Assembly: GCA_041398565.1 (NCBI GenBank)
Contig: JAWKUN010000003.1
Span: 1-64,000 of the forward strand
Length of the DNA: 64,000 nt
Direction: 5' to 3'
Source: DATGPD01 sp041398565
GTDB lineage: Bacteria > Planctomycetota > UBA1135 > UBA2386
The position numbers and the translations under genes are program-made. The notes under the pieces are model-generated. The model was given only the letters and a program-made list of their open reading frames with translations. It was not told the DNA's origin and searched no databases. Positions 52,239-61,122 of the stretch are shown here, in pieces. Every line of letters begins with the position of its first letter. Position 1 is the stretch's first letter.

Positions 52239-52288
52239 GGACAGGGTCGCGGACGAGGGGATCCAACGAGGACAGGGTCGCGGACGAG
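52239..52288. repeat. direct repeat upstream of the Mla-like operon
   Basis: The 19-mer GGACAGGGTCGCGGACGAG occurs at 52239-52257 and 52270-52288, with a partial copy (AAGGACAG) at 52220-52227. They sit 100-150 bases upstream of the MlaE ATG and could be an operator or simply a small duplication. Confidence 0.6.
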
Positions 52289-52356
52289 CACTCGCGACCT
52301 GCCAGCCCGGGTGCTCGACGGTTGCTCGGCGATGCCGCAGGCCGTCCCGGCCGCTG

Positions 52357-52929
52357 CTACGGCCAGATCGGCCGCGACGGGGCCGGCAGCACGTCCGGCG
52401 GCTTCTGCACGCGCTCCAAGTCCACCGACCAGATGCTCCAGGTGATCGTGCCGAAGGGGCCGGACTCGAAGTGAAAGGCCTCGATGGCGCGCGCGTGGTT
52501 GTCGTCGGCCGCCGCCATCACGAACGCGTAGTGCAGGAAGCCGATGTCGCCGCGCGGCTCGTCGAAGCCGAAGCCCAGCACCATCTCGCCGTCGGCGATG
52601 GTGTTGCGCTGCCATTCGAGCCCGATCGGCAGGTACCACTCCGGCGGGATGCCCTGGATGGCAGAGACTCGGTCGGCTCCGGCGAGCAGATAGTAGCCCG
52701 GCTGGAACAGATGCTCGGCAGTGGGGTCGCCGTCTTGGTGCTGGACGTCGACGATGCGCCACGGGCCAGCCAGGCTGGCGTCGTCGAGCGTCCCGGGCGG
52801 AGCGGAGGGCACGGAGTCGGGGCCGTGGAAGCTGCTCAGCGGGTAGGAGGTCTCGTACGTGGTCGATTCGATCTTCGGGACGCAACCGAGCAGAGCGAGC
52901 ACGGTCACGGGGGCGAGAGGGCGGAGCAT
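52357..52929 (-). CDS. lipoprotein of unknown function
   Basis: A 190-aa protein with lipobox LLGC near residue 16 in the signal PLAPVTVLALLGC. The mature part contains a WRIVDVQHQDGD strand and Trp-rich beta elements (YLPIGLEWQRN). Family unrecognised. It lies 214 bases upstream of the MlaE start, same strand, separated by the direct repeat, so it may have its own promoter. Confidence 0.7.
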   Translation of the reverse strand: MLRPLAPVTVLALLGCVPKIESTTYETSYPLSSFHGPDSVPSAPPGTLDDASLAGPWRIVDVQHQDGDPTAEHLFQPGYYLLAGADRVSAIQGIPPEWYLPIGLEWQRNTIADGEMVLGFGFDEPRGDIGFLHYAFVMAAADDNHARAIEAFHFESGPFGTITWSIWSVDLERVQKPPDVLPAPSRPIWP

Positions 52930-53238
52930 GTGGTGCAGAGGGTAGCCATCAGCAGCCGGTACGTAACGGGGGGAGGCGTGAGCCCTCGCCGTCGGCCTGC
53001 CGGCCGCGTGCCCCGCCGGCACGATCGCCCACGCGCTGGTCGGCTCGGCGGCTCCATGTTGCCGGCCTGTTCGCCACGCTCGTCGCCACGCCGTCTGTCT
53101 TGGCGCTCTGCGCCACCCGACATCCGCACCACCCCGAGGTCGTCGAGCTGTAGGGCGCCGGCGACGCGGTGCCGGTGCGGACGAACGGAGTGCGTGGGCG
53201 CGCGCGAGGGCAGAAGAGCCAGGCCGCGCGCGGACTCC
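52930..53238. other. intergenic region
   Basis: About 310 bases between two minus-strand genes. It should carry the lipoprotein promoter. I see no gene, RNA or strong hairpin. Confidence 0.4.
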
Positions 53239-55305
53239 CTAGCGCACGCAATCCCACTCGGGGAGGCGCGGGCTCGGCTTCCGCCGCAGGCGGTCGAGGA
53301 TCTCTCGAGCGCGCGCCGCAGTCGCCTCGTCGCCGTCTTCCGCCGCGTAGATGGCGGTCAAAGCCACGGCCGGCAGCGCCCACTCCGAGAACGCGGTTCC
53401 GTACGACCACACCACCACGGCCTTGTCGCCGGCCAGCAGCTCCGGCTCGGGGATCGGCGCGCCGTCGCGCCAGACGATGGCAGTGGCGATCACGGCTTCC
53501 CGTTCGTCGACCTTGAAGCCGTGGCGCACGACGTTGGTGCCGAGGCCGGCGGCCAGTTCGCGCGCCCGCGCGTCGCCGGTGAGTCGGTGCACGGCGCCGA
53601 GACCCATGACCGCGATCGCCTCCTGCCAGGGGTTCCAGTACCGATGTTGGCCGTCCAACATGCGGGCGTCGGGATCGCACACCATGAGCGGGCGGACCCG
53701 CGCCGGGTCGTCGGTGCGGTAGGACCAAGCCGGGGCGATGACGTGTTCGAGACGCTCCCCGATGCGACGCCAGAGGCGCGCGTCGCCGGTGCAGAGGTAG
53801 AGCCAGCAGCCGGCGAGGAGCGTGCGACCGACGCCGCGCGCTGCCCCGGCCCCCGAGGTGGTGAGGCTCGGATCGATGGTCTCGCCGGCCAGGAACAGCT
53901 CGGTCTCGTTCTGCAGCTCGCGGCGCAGCCAGTGTGCTCCGGTGAGCAGGCACAGGCCGGCGGCGTAGTTGCTGCTCCAGTGCTCGCGGTCCTTACCGTA
54001 CCAGCCGTTGCGCTCGAAGCGCGGCTCCGGGCAGGGCTTGCCCAGGCGATCCGCCGACACCTGGCAGTGCCAGTGCGTGCGTCCCGACCAGACCACCCAC
54101 TGCGGATGGCGTTCGGAGCGCACCGGCGCCCCGTCGGCCTCGAAGAAGTGCACGGGCCGACACGCTTCCTGCAGCACCGATGCCTCCACTTCGTACAGGG
54201 GCGAGGGGAAGCCGGTGCCGGCCACGACCCCCAGCTTGGCGACGGCGAAGTCGAGCTGGTCTCCGGTCTGCGACGGATTGCGCGTCGGTCCGAGCGGTCC
54301 GCCCCAGAAGGCATCGCCGCGCGCCGCGGTCTCGCCGCGCACGAACGCGGCGTGGCGCTGGGCGAGGCGCGCGCGCAGCGCGTGCACGTTGGCGCGGTCG
54401 GGGTCGGCCGCCGGCACCACGCCGAACGCCCCCCAGGTGCCGGTCTCCGTCCAGCGGTCGGTCGCGGCCAGCACCGGGCACAGTACGGCGGCGAGCATGG
54501 TCTTGGCGCTCTGCGCGTCGAGCGCGGCGAACGGCGGCACCAGCACACCGGTGCGCCGGATGCCCTGGCCGTCGCCCAGCTGGCAGGCACGCAGCAGACT
54601 GCACGTGCTGCCGTCGCGGTCGCCGTTCTCGGTGGTGCTCACGCCGAACAGCCGGTCGTGCCGCAGTACCAGCGCCAAGCCGTGCGAACGCACGGCCAGA
54701 TCGTCGATACCGATCGCCATCGACGCGAGGCGCGGATCGCTGAAGAACACGCCGACATCGGCGTCGAGGTGCGGCTGGTCGCGCCAAGCGGTGAGGATCG
54801 CTTCGCACAGCAGACCCGAGTCGCCGACGCGCCCGCGCCACAGCTCGACCGTGCGCGCGGCGTTGGCTTCCAGGGTCTCGACGCGCGCCAACGGTGCTTC
54901 GGTGGTGGCGCCGGCGACGCGCAGGACGCACTCGAGGCGCAGGTCGGCGGGCAGCGTCACCGGCTCGTCGGGAAGCGGGGGACCACTGCCCTCGATCAGC
55001 GACAGGTGGCGCTCGCCCAGCGGTTCGAGGGGCGCACGGAACAGGCACAACGCCTGGCGCCAGCTGCCGTCCGGCCAGCGCGCGCCGAACGGCTGCCAGA
55101 CGGTGGCGAGGCCGTCGAGGTGGCGCTCGGGGCGCGCGTCGGCCGCGACCTCGCCGCGGGCGAAGGGCAGGACCGCGCTGGCCCACTCGTCGCGTGCGTG
55201 CGGCGCCAGGTTCTGGGCCACTACGACGATGTCGCGCTGCGCCGCTCCGAGGCCGGCGAGACAGGCCATCAGGACCAGCGTGCGCACGCGCGAGATCGAG
55301 CTCAC
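53239..55305 (-). CDS. large secreted protein with alpha/alpha-toroid-like C-terminus
   Basis: A 688-aa exported protein. GTG start at 55305 gives a signal peptide (RVRTLVLMACLAGLGAAQ). The N-terminal half (about 25-300) is beta-rich. The C-terminal half (about 400-680) has repeated helical pairs with conserved Trp/Tyr/Gly, for example NYAAGLCLLTGAHWLRRELQ and WNPWQEAIAVMGLGAVHRLT, as in six-hairpin glycosidases or polysaccharide lyases. That enzymatic guess is weak. Divergent from the gene at 55496. Confidence 0.6.
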   Translation of the reverse strand: MSSISRVRTLVLMACLAGLGAAQRDIVVVAQNLAPHARDEWASAVLPFARGEVAADARPERHLDGLATVWQPFGARWPDGSWRQALCLFRAPLEPLGERHLSLIEGSGPPLPDEPVTLPADLRLECVLRVAGATTEAPLARVETLEANAARTVELWRGRVGDSGLLCEAILTAWRDQPHLDADVGVFFSDPRLASMAIGIDDLAVRSHGLALVLRHDRLFGVSTTENGDRDGSTCSLLRACQLGDGQGIRRTGVLVPPFAALDAQSAKTMLAAVLCPVLAATDRWTETGTWGAFGVVPAADPDRANVHALRARLAQRHAAFVRGETAARGDAFWGGPLGPTRNPSQTGDQLDFAVAKLGVVAGTGFPSPLYEVEASVLQEACRPVHFFEADGAPVRSERHPQWVVWSGRTHWHCQVSADRLGKPCPEPRFERNGWYGKDREHWSSNYAAGLCLLTGAHWLRRELQNETELFLAGETIDPSLTTSGAGAARGVGRTLLAGCWLYLCTGDARLWRRIGERLEHVIAPAWSYRTDDPARVRPLMVCDPDARMLDGQHRYWNPWQEAIAVMGLGAVHRLTGDARARELAAGLGTNVVRHGFKVDEREAVIATAIVWRDGAPIPEPELLAGDKAVVVWSYGTAFSEWALPAVALTAIYAAEDGDEATAARAREILDRLRRKPSPRLPEWDCVR

Positions 55306-55495
55306 GCGGTGATGGTAGCCCACCAGGCTGCAGGTGCCGCGAATCCACTCGCGCCGTGCGAGTTCATCGAGGTCGTTCCGCTTGCCGAGCGCCCCGTGGG
55401 CACTGGCGCTCGGCCCCCGCAGCACCGACACTGGCTCGGTGTTCTTCGTTCGCGGGCGCTCCGCCGTCCTGGCGACCGGGCGCGCGCCGGTAGCC

Positions 55496-57802
55496 ATGAA
55501 ACAGCCCATCAAGACGTTCCTTCTCCCGGGCATCCTCCTGTGCGTGTCGACCGGTGCGCTGTCGGCGCAGGCCGACGCCGAACTCGAGCTGCGAACGGAG
55601 GCGGTCAAGAAGCTCGACGACTACGCCAAGGACGCCTTCGAGGCCGGCTACCCCGACCGTGCCGAGGAGATCTGGCGCGAGGTTCTCGCCGAGTACGACA
55701 CCAACGATCCGGTGGCGCGCAAGGCGCTCGGCTACAAGCAGGTCGGCACGTCGTGGGCGCAGGACCCGGCGTACCGCTACCCGGAGTGGGGCGAGGCGAC
55801 GCTGGCGAAGGCCAAGACGCTGCGCAAGAAGTTCGAGAAGCTCGCCGAGGATCTCGCCAAGTTGCACCTGCGCGCGGCGGAGGCGCTCGCTGCCGCCGGC
55901 AACACCGAGCGCGCCGGCTACCACTACGACCGTGTGCTGCGCTTCCAGCCGGGCGAGCCGAAGGCGGCAGCGGCGCGCAGCGTGTCGCAGTTCGACGGCG
56001 TGTTCGGCACGGCCAACGAGATCGCGATGCTCAAGCGCATCCGCACGCTGCGGCGCGCGGTGGCGCAGGTGGGTGCGATGAACGTCGAGGTGAAGGCCAC
56101 CGACGAGCGCCATGTCGCCCTCGAAAAGGCCGGGGTGCAGATGTGCGGGTTCGAGGGTCCGAACATCACCTGCTACGGCAACGTCGAGCCTGCCGTCGTC
56201 GAGGAAGCGGTGCGGGTGGCCGAGAGGTGTCTGGCACTGTGCAAGCTCGCCTTCGACGGTTACCCCGGCTTCGGCACCGAGAACCTCGTCCGCTTCGAGT
56301 GCCTGTGCAACGACGACGAGACGTGGTCGAAGATCCTCGAGGCGAACACCGCGCTGGTCGGCGGCGGCAGCCTCGACTTCCTGCGCGAGCACAAGCCGGC
56401 GATGGTGCTCCGACACGGCAAGACGCAGCTCGCCTTCGCGCGCACGCCGGCGGCGGCGACCGCCTACGACCTGGCGGCGCGCTGGGTCGCGCAGAGCTTC
56501 TGCGACCTCAAGACCGATGCCCTCGTGGAGGGGATCGGCCACACGATGGTCGGCCTGCTGTTGGGACGCAACCTCGCCTACATCATCGGCGAGGACCGAG
56601 AGAAGGGCACGGTGGCGTCGCGCACGCGCAAGCTGAAGCTCGAGACGCCCGACCTGCAGGTCTGGCAGGAACTCGCCGTCGACACCGCGTGGGAGAACAC
56701 CAGCGTGCCGGCCGCCCAGCTGCCCTTCTTGCAGGCGGCATCGTTTCCGACCGAGGGGCGCATCAAGGCATGGTCGTTCTGCTATTTCCTGCTGTTGCTC
56801 GACCCGGGCCTGATGCGGAAGCTGGACGCGGCGCCCGGCGACCAGATCCGCACACCGTACGAGCTGCGCGAGAAGTTCACGGCGATCGCCGGCGTGCACA
56901 TCGATGCGCTCGACGAGCAGTGGCGCTCGTTCTGGACCAAGGATACGCCGCTCTTGCGCGCGGTGCGCGGTGGCGAGATCCCGGCGCTCGAGGGGGTCAG
57001 CGAGGAGGCATTCACCTGGATCGACGCCCTCAACCGCCTGCGCAAGGACCTCAACGGCAAGGTCAACGGCTTGCACCTGCCGCACGTCCACTGGAGCGAG
57101 GCGTATTCCGAAGACTGCAAGCTGCACGTCGACTACCTGGAGGCGAACAAGTCCGAGCGGGGGGTCGGCAAGGAGGACACCGAGGGGCTCGACAAGGCCG
57201 GCGCGACGCCGCGCGGCAAACAGTTCGCCGAGGCCGCGATCGTGATGTGCACCTCGGAGAAGCCCGACAAGGCCGTGGGCAAGTGGATGTCGTGGCCCGG
57301 CTACCGGCACGTGGTCTTCGATCCACGGCTCGAGCTGGTGGGGGCCTTCGCCACCAAGTCGGTGATGGTCATGGACGTGGCGCGCGGCATGACTCCGATC
57401 GACCGGCCTTCGGCCATGTCGTACCCGTTCGGCGGCGAGAAGGAGGTTCCCACCGAGGTTGCCGTCGCCGACCTCGGCGACCAGGTGCGTCGCGTGCTCG
57501 CGGCGGCTGGGGTCAAGAACCCGAAGAAGGTCGGCTTCCCCATCACGCTGCACATGTACGGCGATGGTCGCGGCGGCCTGAACCCGGAGCCGGACTACTA
57601 CAAGTGCTCTCTCCTCCTGCAGGGCAAGGACCCGGTGCCCGGGGTCGTCCACGTGGCGGTCGGCGGCACGCGGCGAGCGCACGGCACGGGGTTGGCGGCC
57701 TTCTACCCGCTGCAGCCGCTCAAACGCGGCGCCGCCTACACCTACCAATGGACGGTCGGCAAGGAGAAGGAAGGTCGGCCGCAACAGTTCGTGACGCGCT
57801 GA
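55496..57802 (+). CDS. large secreted protein with CAP-like C-terminal domain
   Basis: A 768-aa exported protein with signal peptide TFLLPGILLCVSTGALSAQ. Residues 25-150 contain a TPR-like helical region. The central region has several paired Cys (CGFEGPNITCYGN, then FECLCND) and a possible degenerate metallopeptidase helix (LVEGIGHTMVG) lacking a full HExxH. The C-terminal part (about 520-680) has features of a CAP/SCP-type domain (SEDCKLHVDYLEANKS, WPGYRHVVFDPRL and SYPFGGEKEVP). Family assignment is tentative. Last gene before the bufferin operon; 169 bases separate them. Confidence 0.55.
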   Translation: MKQPIKTFLLPGILLCVSTGALSAQADAELELRTEAVKKLDDYAKDAFEAGYPDRAEEIWREVLAEYDTNDPVARKALGYKQVGTSWAQDPAYRYPEWGEATLAKAKTLRKKFEKLAEDLAKLHLRAAEALAAAGNTERAGYHYDRVLRFQPGEPKAAAARSVSQFDGVFGTANEIAMLKRIRTLRRAVAQVGAMNVEVKATDERHVALEKAGVQMCGFEGPNITCYGNVEPAVVEEAVRVAERCLALCKLAFDGYPGFGTENLVRFECLCNDDETWSKILEANTALVGGGSLDFLREHKPAMVLRHGKTQLAFARTPAAATAYDLAARWVAQSFCDLKTDALVEGIGHTMVGLLLGRNLAYIIGEDREKGTVASRTRKLKLETPDLQVWQELAVDTAWENTSVPAAQLPFLQAASFPTEGRIKAWSFCYFLLLLDPGLMRKLDAAPGDQIRTPYELREKFTAIAGVHIDALDEQWRSFWTKDTPLLRAVRGGEIPALEGVSEEAFTWIDALNRLRKDLNGKVNGLHLPHVHWSEAYSEDCKLHVDYLEANKSERGVGKEDTEGLDKAGATPRGKQFAEAAIVMCTSEKPDKAVGKWMSWPGYRHVVFDPRLELVGAFATKSVMVMDVARGMTPIDRPSAMSYPFGGEKEVPTEVAVADLGDQVRRVLAAAGVKNPKKVGFPITLHMYGDGRGGLNPEPDYYKCSLLLQGKDPVPGVVHVAVGGTRRAHGTGLAAFYPLQPLKRGAAYTYQWTVGKEKEGRPQQFVTR

Positions 57803-57971
57803 TACGCGAGCCGGCACCGGGTTTCGCCCTTGCTACGGGAACTTCCCGAGAGTCCCCCGGGCGCGTATCTGGTTTCTTCCGCGCCGAGGGACCGTCGGTT
57901 CGGGCCGTGCGTATCTGCCGCGGTCGACGGCGGCCCGTCTTGTCTCGTCGTCGAGAGGCTCTGCATCGCAC

Positions 57972-58334
57972 ATGAAGAAGAACCGTACCGCCCTCGTCTC
58001 CGCCGCCCTCGGCGGCCTTCTCCTCGGTAGCGCGTCGCTGGCGCTGTCCTCTTGCCAGGGCTCACCCGAGCCGGTCATGTCGGCGGCCAAGCACGTGTGC
58101 GCCACGCGCAACGCCTGCAAGAGCCAGGGTGGTTGCAAGACCGGCAACAACGGCTGCGCCGGCAAGAACAGCTGCAGCGGCAAGGGTGGATGCGCGACGG
58201 TCGCGCACCATACCTGCGCCGGCAAGAACGCCTGCAAGGGCCAGGGCGGCTGCAAGACCGGCGACAACGGTTGCGCCGGCAAGAACAGCTGCAAGGAGAA
58301 GGGCGGCTGCGCGGTGCCGATCGGCAAGCACTAG
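57972..58334 (+). CDS. bufA: bufferin-like Cys-rich precursor (BufA2-type)
   Basis: A 120-aa protein with a cleavable-type signal (hydrophobic residues about 8-27). Twelve Cys follow in four units of C-x5-C-x5-C (residues 43-55, 62-74, 82-94 and 101-113), each carrying Asn two before the second Cys and Gly-Gly before the third (for example CAGKNACKGQGGC). Such Asn-Cys/Lys-rich arrays are substrates of MNIO enzymes in bufferin RiPPs, which chelate copper. Oddity: LALSSCQG (Cys28) is a good lipobox, so the product may be lipid-anchored. Followed by MNIO and DUF2063 genes. Confidence 0.88.
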   Translation: MKKNRTALVSAALGGLLLGSASLALSSCQGSPEPVMSAAKHVCATRNACKSQGGCKTGNNGCAGKNSCSGKGGCATVAHHTCAGKNACKGQGGCKTGDNGCAGKNSCKEKGGCAVPIGKH

Positions 58335-58343
58335 AGTCGCGCG

Positions 58344-58373
58344 CGGGCGGCGGCGAAACGCGCTGGCCGCCCG
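58344..58373. promoter_or_regulatory. inverted repeat between bufA and bufB
   Basis: CGGGCGGC (58344-58351) and GCCGCCCG (58366-58373) form an 8-bp stem with a 14-base loop. No T-run follows. It could stabilise the bufA message or attenuate readthrough, giving excess precursor over enzyme. Confidence 0.45.
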
Positions 58374-58428
58374 TGGCACCGAACCCCGCGGGCCGGCGGC
58401 GATCGTCGTCGACCCGGCCCTCTGGCGC

Positions 58429-59292
58429 ATGTCCGTCTCCGACCTCACCGCGCGCGACCTCGGCATCGGCCTCGGTCTGCGCACCGTGCACTACCAGCAC
58501 ATCCTCGAGAAGCGACCCAAGGTCGACTTCTTCGAGATCCTGTCGGACAACTACATGCACACGGGGGGGCGGCCCCTCGACTTCTTGGACGCCATCGCCG
58601 AGCGCTACCCCGTGGTGATGCACGGCGTGTCGCTCAACATCGGCAGCGTCGATCCCCTCGATCGCGCCTACGTGCGCGAGCTCGGCAAGCTGCAGCAGCG
58701 CTGCGGCGCCCGTTGGGTCAGTGACCACCTGTGCTGGACGGGGGTGGGAGGCGTCGGCCTGCACGACCTCATGCCGATGCCCTACACGACGCAGGCGCTG
58801 CGGCACGTCGGCAAACGGGTGCGGCAGGTGCAGGACATGTTGGAGCGACCCCTGGTGCTGGAGAACCCGAGTACCTACTTGGAGTTCGCACACGCCGACT
58901 TCGACGAGCCGGAGTTCTTGACCGAGCTGTGCCGGGCCACCGGCTGCGGGCTGCTGCTGGACGTCAACAACGTCTTCGTCTGCGCCAGCAACCACGGCTT
59001 CGATGCCGCCGACTACCTGCGTCGCGTGCCATGGGAGCACGTGGTCTACTTCCACCTGGCTGGCCACACCGTGTGCGACACGCACCGCCTCGACACCCAC
59101 GACAAGCCGGTGTGTCGGGAGGTGTGGGACCTGTACGCCCTCGCCCATCGGTTGAGTGGCGGGCGGTCGACCGTTCTCGAGTGGGACGCCGACATCCCCG
59201 ACTTCGTGACGACGCACCGTGAGGCGAAGAAGGCCGCCAGATTCCGCAAGGCGGCGCCGTCGACCAAGACGCTGCTGGCGGGCAGCGCGTGA
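58429..59292 (+). CDS. bufB: MNIO-family RiPP oxidase (DUF692)
   Basis: A 287-aa multinuclear non-heme iron oxygenase of the DUF692/MbnB/BufB group. Metal-ligand regions are intact: MHGVSLNIG (His65), SDHLCW (Asp99-His100), LENPSTYLE (Glu145), LLLDVNNVFV (Asp178, Asn180), FHLAGH (His209, His213), DTHDKP (His224) and VLEWDADI (Glu251). It should modify Cys residues of the upstream precursor. The ATG at 58429 is preferred, shortly before the GIGLGLR start of the fold. Its stop overlaps the next GTG. Confidence 0.92.
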   Translation: MSVSDLTARDLGIGLGLRTVHYQHILEKRPKVDFFEILSDNYMHTGGRPLDFLDAIAERYPVVMHGVSLNIGSVDPLDRAYVRELGKLQQRCGARWVSDHLCWTGVGGVGLHDLMPMPYTTQALRHVGKRVRQVQDMLERPLVLENPSTYLEFAHADFDEPEFLTELCRATGCGLLLDVNNVFVCASNHGFDAADYLRRVPWEHVVYFHLAGHTVCDTHRLDTHDKPVCREVWDLYALAHRLSGGRSTVLEWDADIPDFVTTHREAKKAARFRKAAPSTKTLLAGSA

Positions 59293-60128
59293 GTACCGCG
59301 GCGGAACGTCCCGGCCTTGCCGACCTGCAGGCCTGGCTGTCGATCGTCATGCGGCACCCGGGCCTGGCGTCGGACGCCGTGCGCGCCCGCTCGGCGCGCG
59401 CCCGCTTCCCTCTGGCCGCGGTGCTCGCCGGCGCCATCGTCAAGCCGAACGAACGTATGACGGTGACCGACCGTCTGCAGGTCTACAACAGCGGCTACCT
59501 GGCGCGCCTGTACGACGTGCTGAGCGAGGACTACCCGGTGCTGCGCGCCCATCTGGGCGAGGACGCCTTCCATCGCCTGTGCGCCGCCTACGTGGCGCGG
59601 CATCCGAGTCGGCACCCGAACCTCAATCAGCTCGGCAAGCACCTGCCCGTTTTCGTCGCCCGGCAGCACGATCTGCCGTCGGTGGCGTTCGCTGCCGAGT
59701 TGGCGACGCTCGAGCGGCGCATCAGCGACGCCTTCGACGCGCCCGAGTTCGCGCCGATCGGCGAGGAGCGGCTGCGCGCCGTCGCCCCCGACGCCTGGGC
59801 GCGCGCGCGGCTCGCCTGCAACCCGTCGCTTCGGCTCGAGGCGTTCCGCTACCCGGTGAACGCCTACTACATCGCCCGCCGGGAGGGCGCCTCGCCGTCG
59901 CGACCCCGGCCCAGACGCAGCCACGTCGCGATCTTTCGTCAGGGAGGCCACGTCTATCGTCGCGAGCTCGAGCCCACCGCTTTCGCCGTGCTGGCCGCGC
60001 TCGCCAGCGGCGAGACGCTCGGCCGCGCGCTGGAGCGTGCCGGCGCCGCCGAACTCGTCGGCGGATGGTTCCAGACGTGGGCCGGCGACGGCCTGTTCGT
60101 GGACGTGCGCGTCGGCCGGCGCGCTTGA
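59289..60128 (+). CDS. bufC: DUF2063 partner of the MNIO enzyme
   Basis: A 279-aa protein with the DUF2063 N-terminal region (RLQVYNSGYLARLYDVLSED, YPVLRAHLGEDAFHRLCAAY, HPNLNQLGKHLP) and a C-terminal domain (about 170-279) expected to include the precursor recognition element. In bufferin pathways this protein brings precursor to BufB. GTG start set by a 4-base overlap. No DoxX-like bufD follows; the next gene is convergent, so the operon is the minimal three genes. Confidence 0.9.
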   Translation: MSTAAERPGLADLQAWLSIVMRHPGLASDAVRARSARARFPLAAVLAGAIVKPNERMTVTDRLQVYNSGYLARLYDVLSEDYPVLRAHLGEDAFHRLCAAYVARHPSRHPNLNQLGKHLPVFVARQHDLPSVAFAAELATLERRISDAFDAPEFAPIGEERLRAVAPDAWARARLACNPSLRLEAFRYPVNAYYIARREGASPSRPRPRRSHVAIFRQGGHVYRRELEPTAFAVLAALASGETLGRALERAGAAELVGGWFQTWAGDGLFVDVRVGRRA

Positions 60129-60150
60129 GTCGCCGGCCGCGCGCCGTCCA

Positions 60151-60846
60151 TCACGGGATGTCCAGGCGCACCATGCGTTCGTACGTGTCGTGCCCGGACG
60201 CGCCTCGCTCGGTGCGACGCAGGTAGACGTCGACGTGCCGTCCGACTTCGCTGCCGAGTTCGACCACCTGGGCGTGCTCGGAGAGGATCATCAGAACGCC
60301 TTCGGTCGCCGACGGTGCTTCGAGCGTGAGGTACACGTCGACGACATCGCCGCGGCGCTCGACCGCGTCCAGGGTGTAGACGTGCCCGGTGGTCGGTGCC
60401 ACCAGGAAGGTCGCCACCGAGTAGCGCGGCGGCGAGCTGAGGGCCACGCGCAGCTGCGCATCGAACGTCGCCGACACCAGGTCGTCGCCGAAGCCGACGA
60501 CATTCGAGTCGACCAGCCGCAACGACCCCGCCGGCAAGGCGACCGCCTCGGCGGCGATGCCGACCATCCCGAGCGGCACATCGAGGCTCCTTGCCTCGCC
60601 GCCGCCGAAGCTGCCGAGATACACGACGATCTCCGGTAGCACGTCGAGGCGGATGCCGGCGACCGGGATCGCCGGGACGGCGCGGTGACCGACGACCAGC
60701 ACGACGTCGGCCTCGACCGCGCAGGCGATCTCCAGTGCGTGCTTGCCGCGGTCGTAGTTCAACCGCAGATCCGACTCGATGCCTTGGGCCGCGGCGGGTA
60801 GTGCGACCAACACGGCGGACGTGACGCTCACTAGCAAACGATTCAT
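60151..60846 (-). CDS. secreted protein of unknown function
   Basis: A 231-aa exported protein with signal peptide LLVSVTSAVLVALPAAAQ. The mature part is beta-rich with evenly spaced Val/Leu strands (LGSFGGGEARSLDVPLGM, SATFDAQLRVAL), reminiscent of the second domain of the cassette gene C proteins, but I cannot show homology by eye. Convergent with bufC, 22 bases apart, and divergent from the helicase. Confidence 0.65.
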   Translation of the reverse strand: MNRLLVSVTSAVLVALPAAAQGIESDLRLNYDRGKHALEIACAVEADVVLVVGHRAVPAIPVAGIRLDVLPEIVVYLGSFGGGEARSLDVPLGMVGIAAEAVALPAGSLRLVDSNVVGFGDDLVSATFDAQLRVALSSPPRYSVATFLVAPTTGHVYTLDAVERRGDVVDVYLTLEAPSATEGVLMILSEHAQVVELGSEVGRHVDVYLRRTERGASGHDTYERMVRLDIP

Positions 60847-61122
60847 GACAATGCCCTTGTCGACGGCTGGCGGCATGGCGTCTCGAGTCGGGGGTTCTCT
60901 TCCGTCGAAGCGCGCCAGGTTGCCGAGCCGTGGGACCCGCTCGAACCGGTTGGGTCGATCGAGCCACGCGCCCGTCAGTCGAAGGCTGATAGACCGAACG
61001 CGCGGCGCGGTTACAGGCACGGCTCTCGCCCCTGGCGGCGAGGGCGTGGCCAGATCGACGCGGGCAACGTGAATGCCCGTTCCGACCGGTGCATCGACGC
61101 AGGCCCGTCCTACACTGCTCGC

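Noticed and set aside
52239..52288. CRISPR-like repeats
   Set aside because: Only two full copies with a 12-base gap and no cas genes. No CRISPR array was seen elsewhere in the window.
51896..57975. Very long plus-strand frame (over 1900 codons) opposite the secreted protein genes
   Set aside because: It runs through several real genes in other frames and is low-complexity Arg/Gly/His-rich with no domain.
57972..58334. Metallothionein or antifreeze-like Cys-rich repeat protein
   Set aside because: The MNIO and DUF2063 genes directly downstream and the KNxC/GGC spacing fit a bufferin precursor much better.
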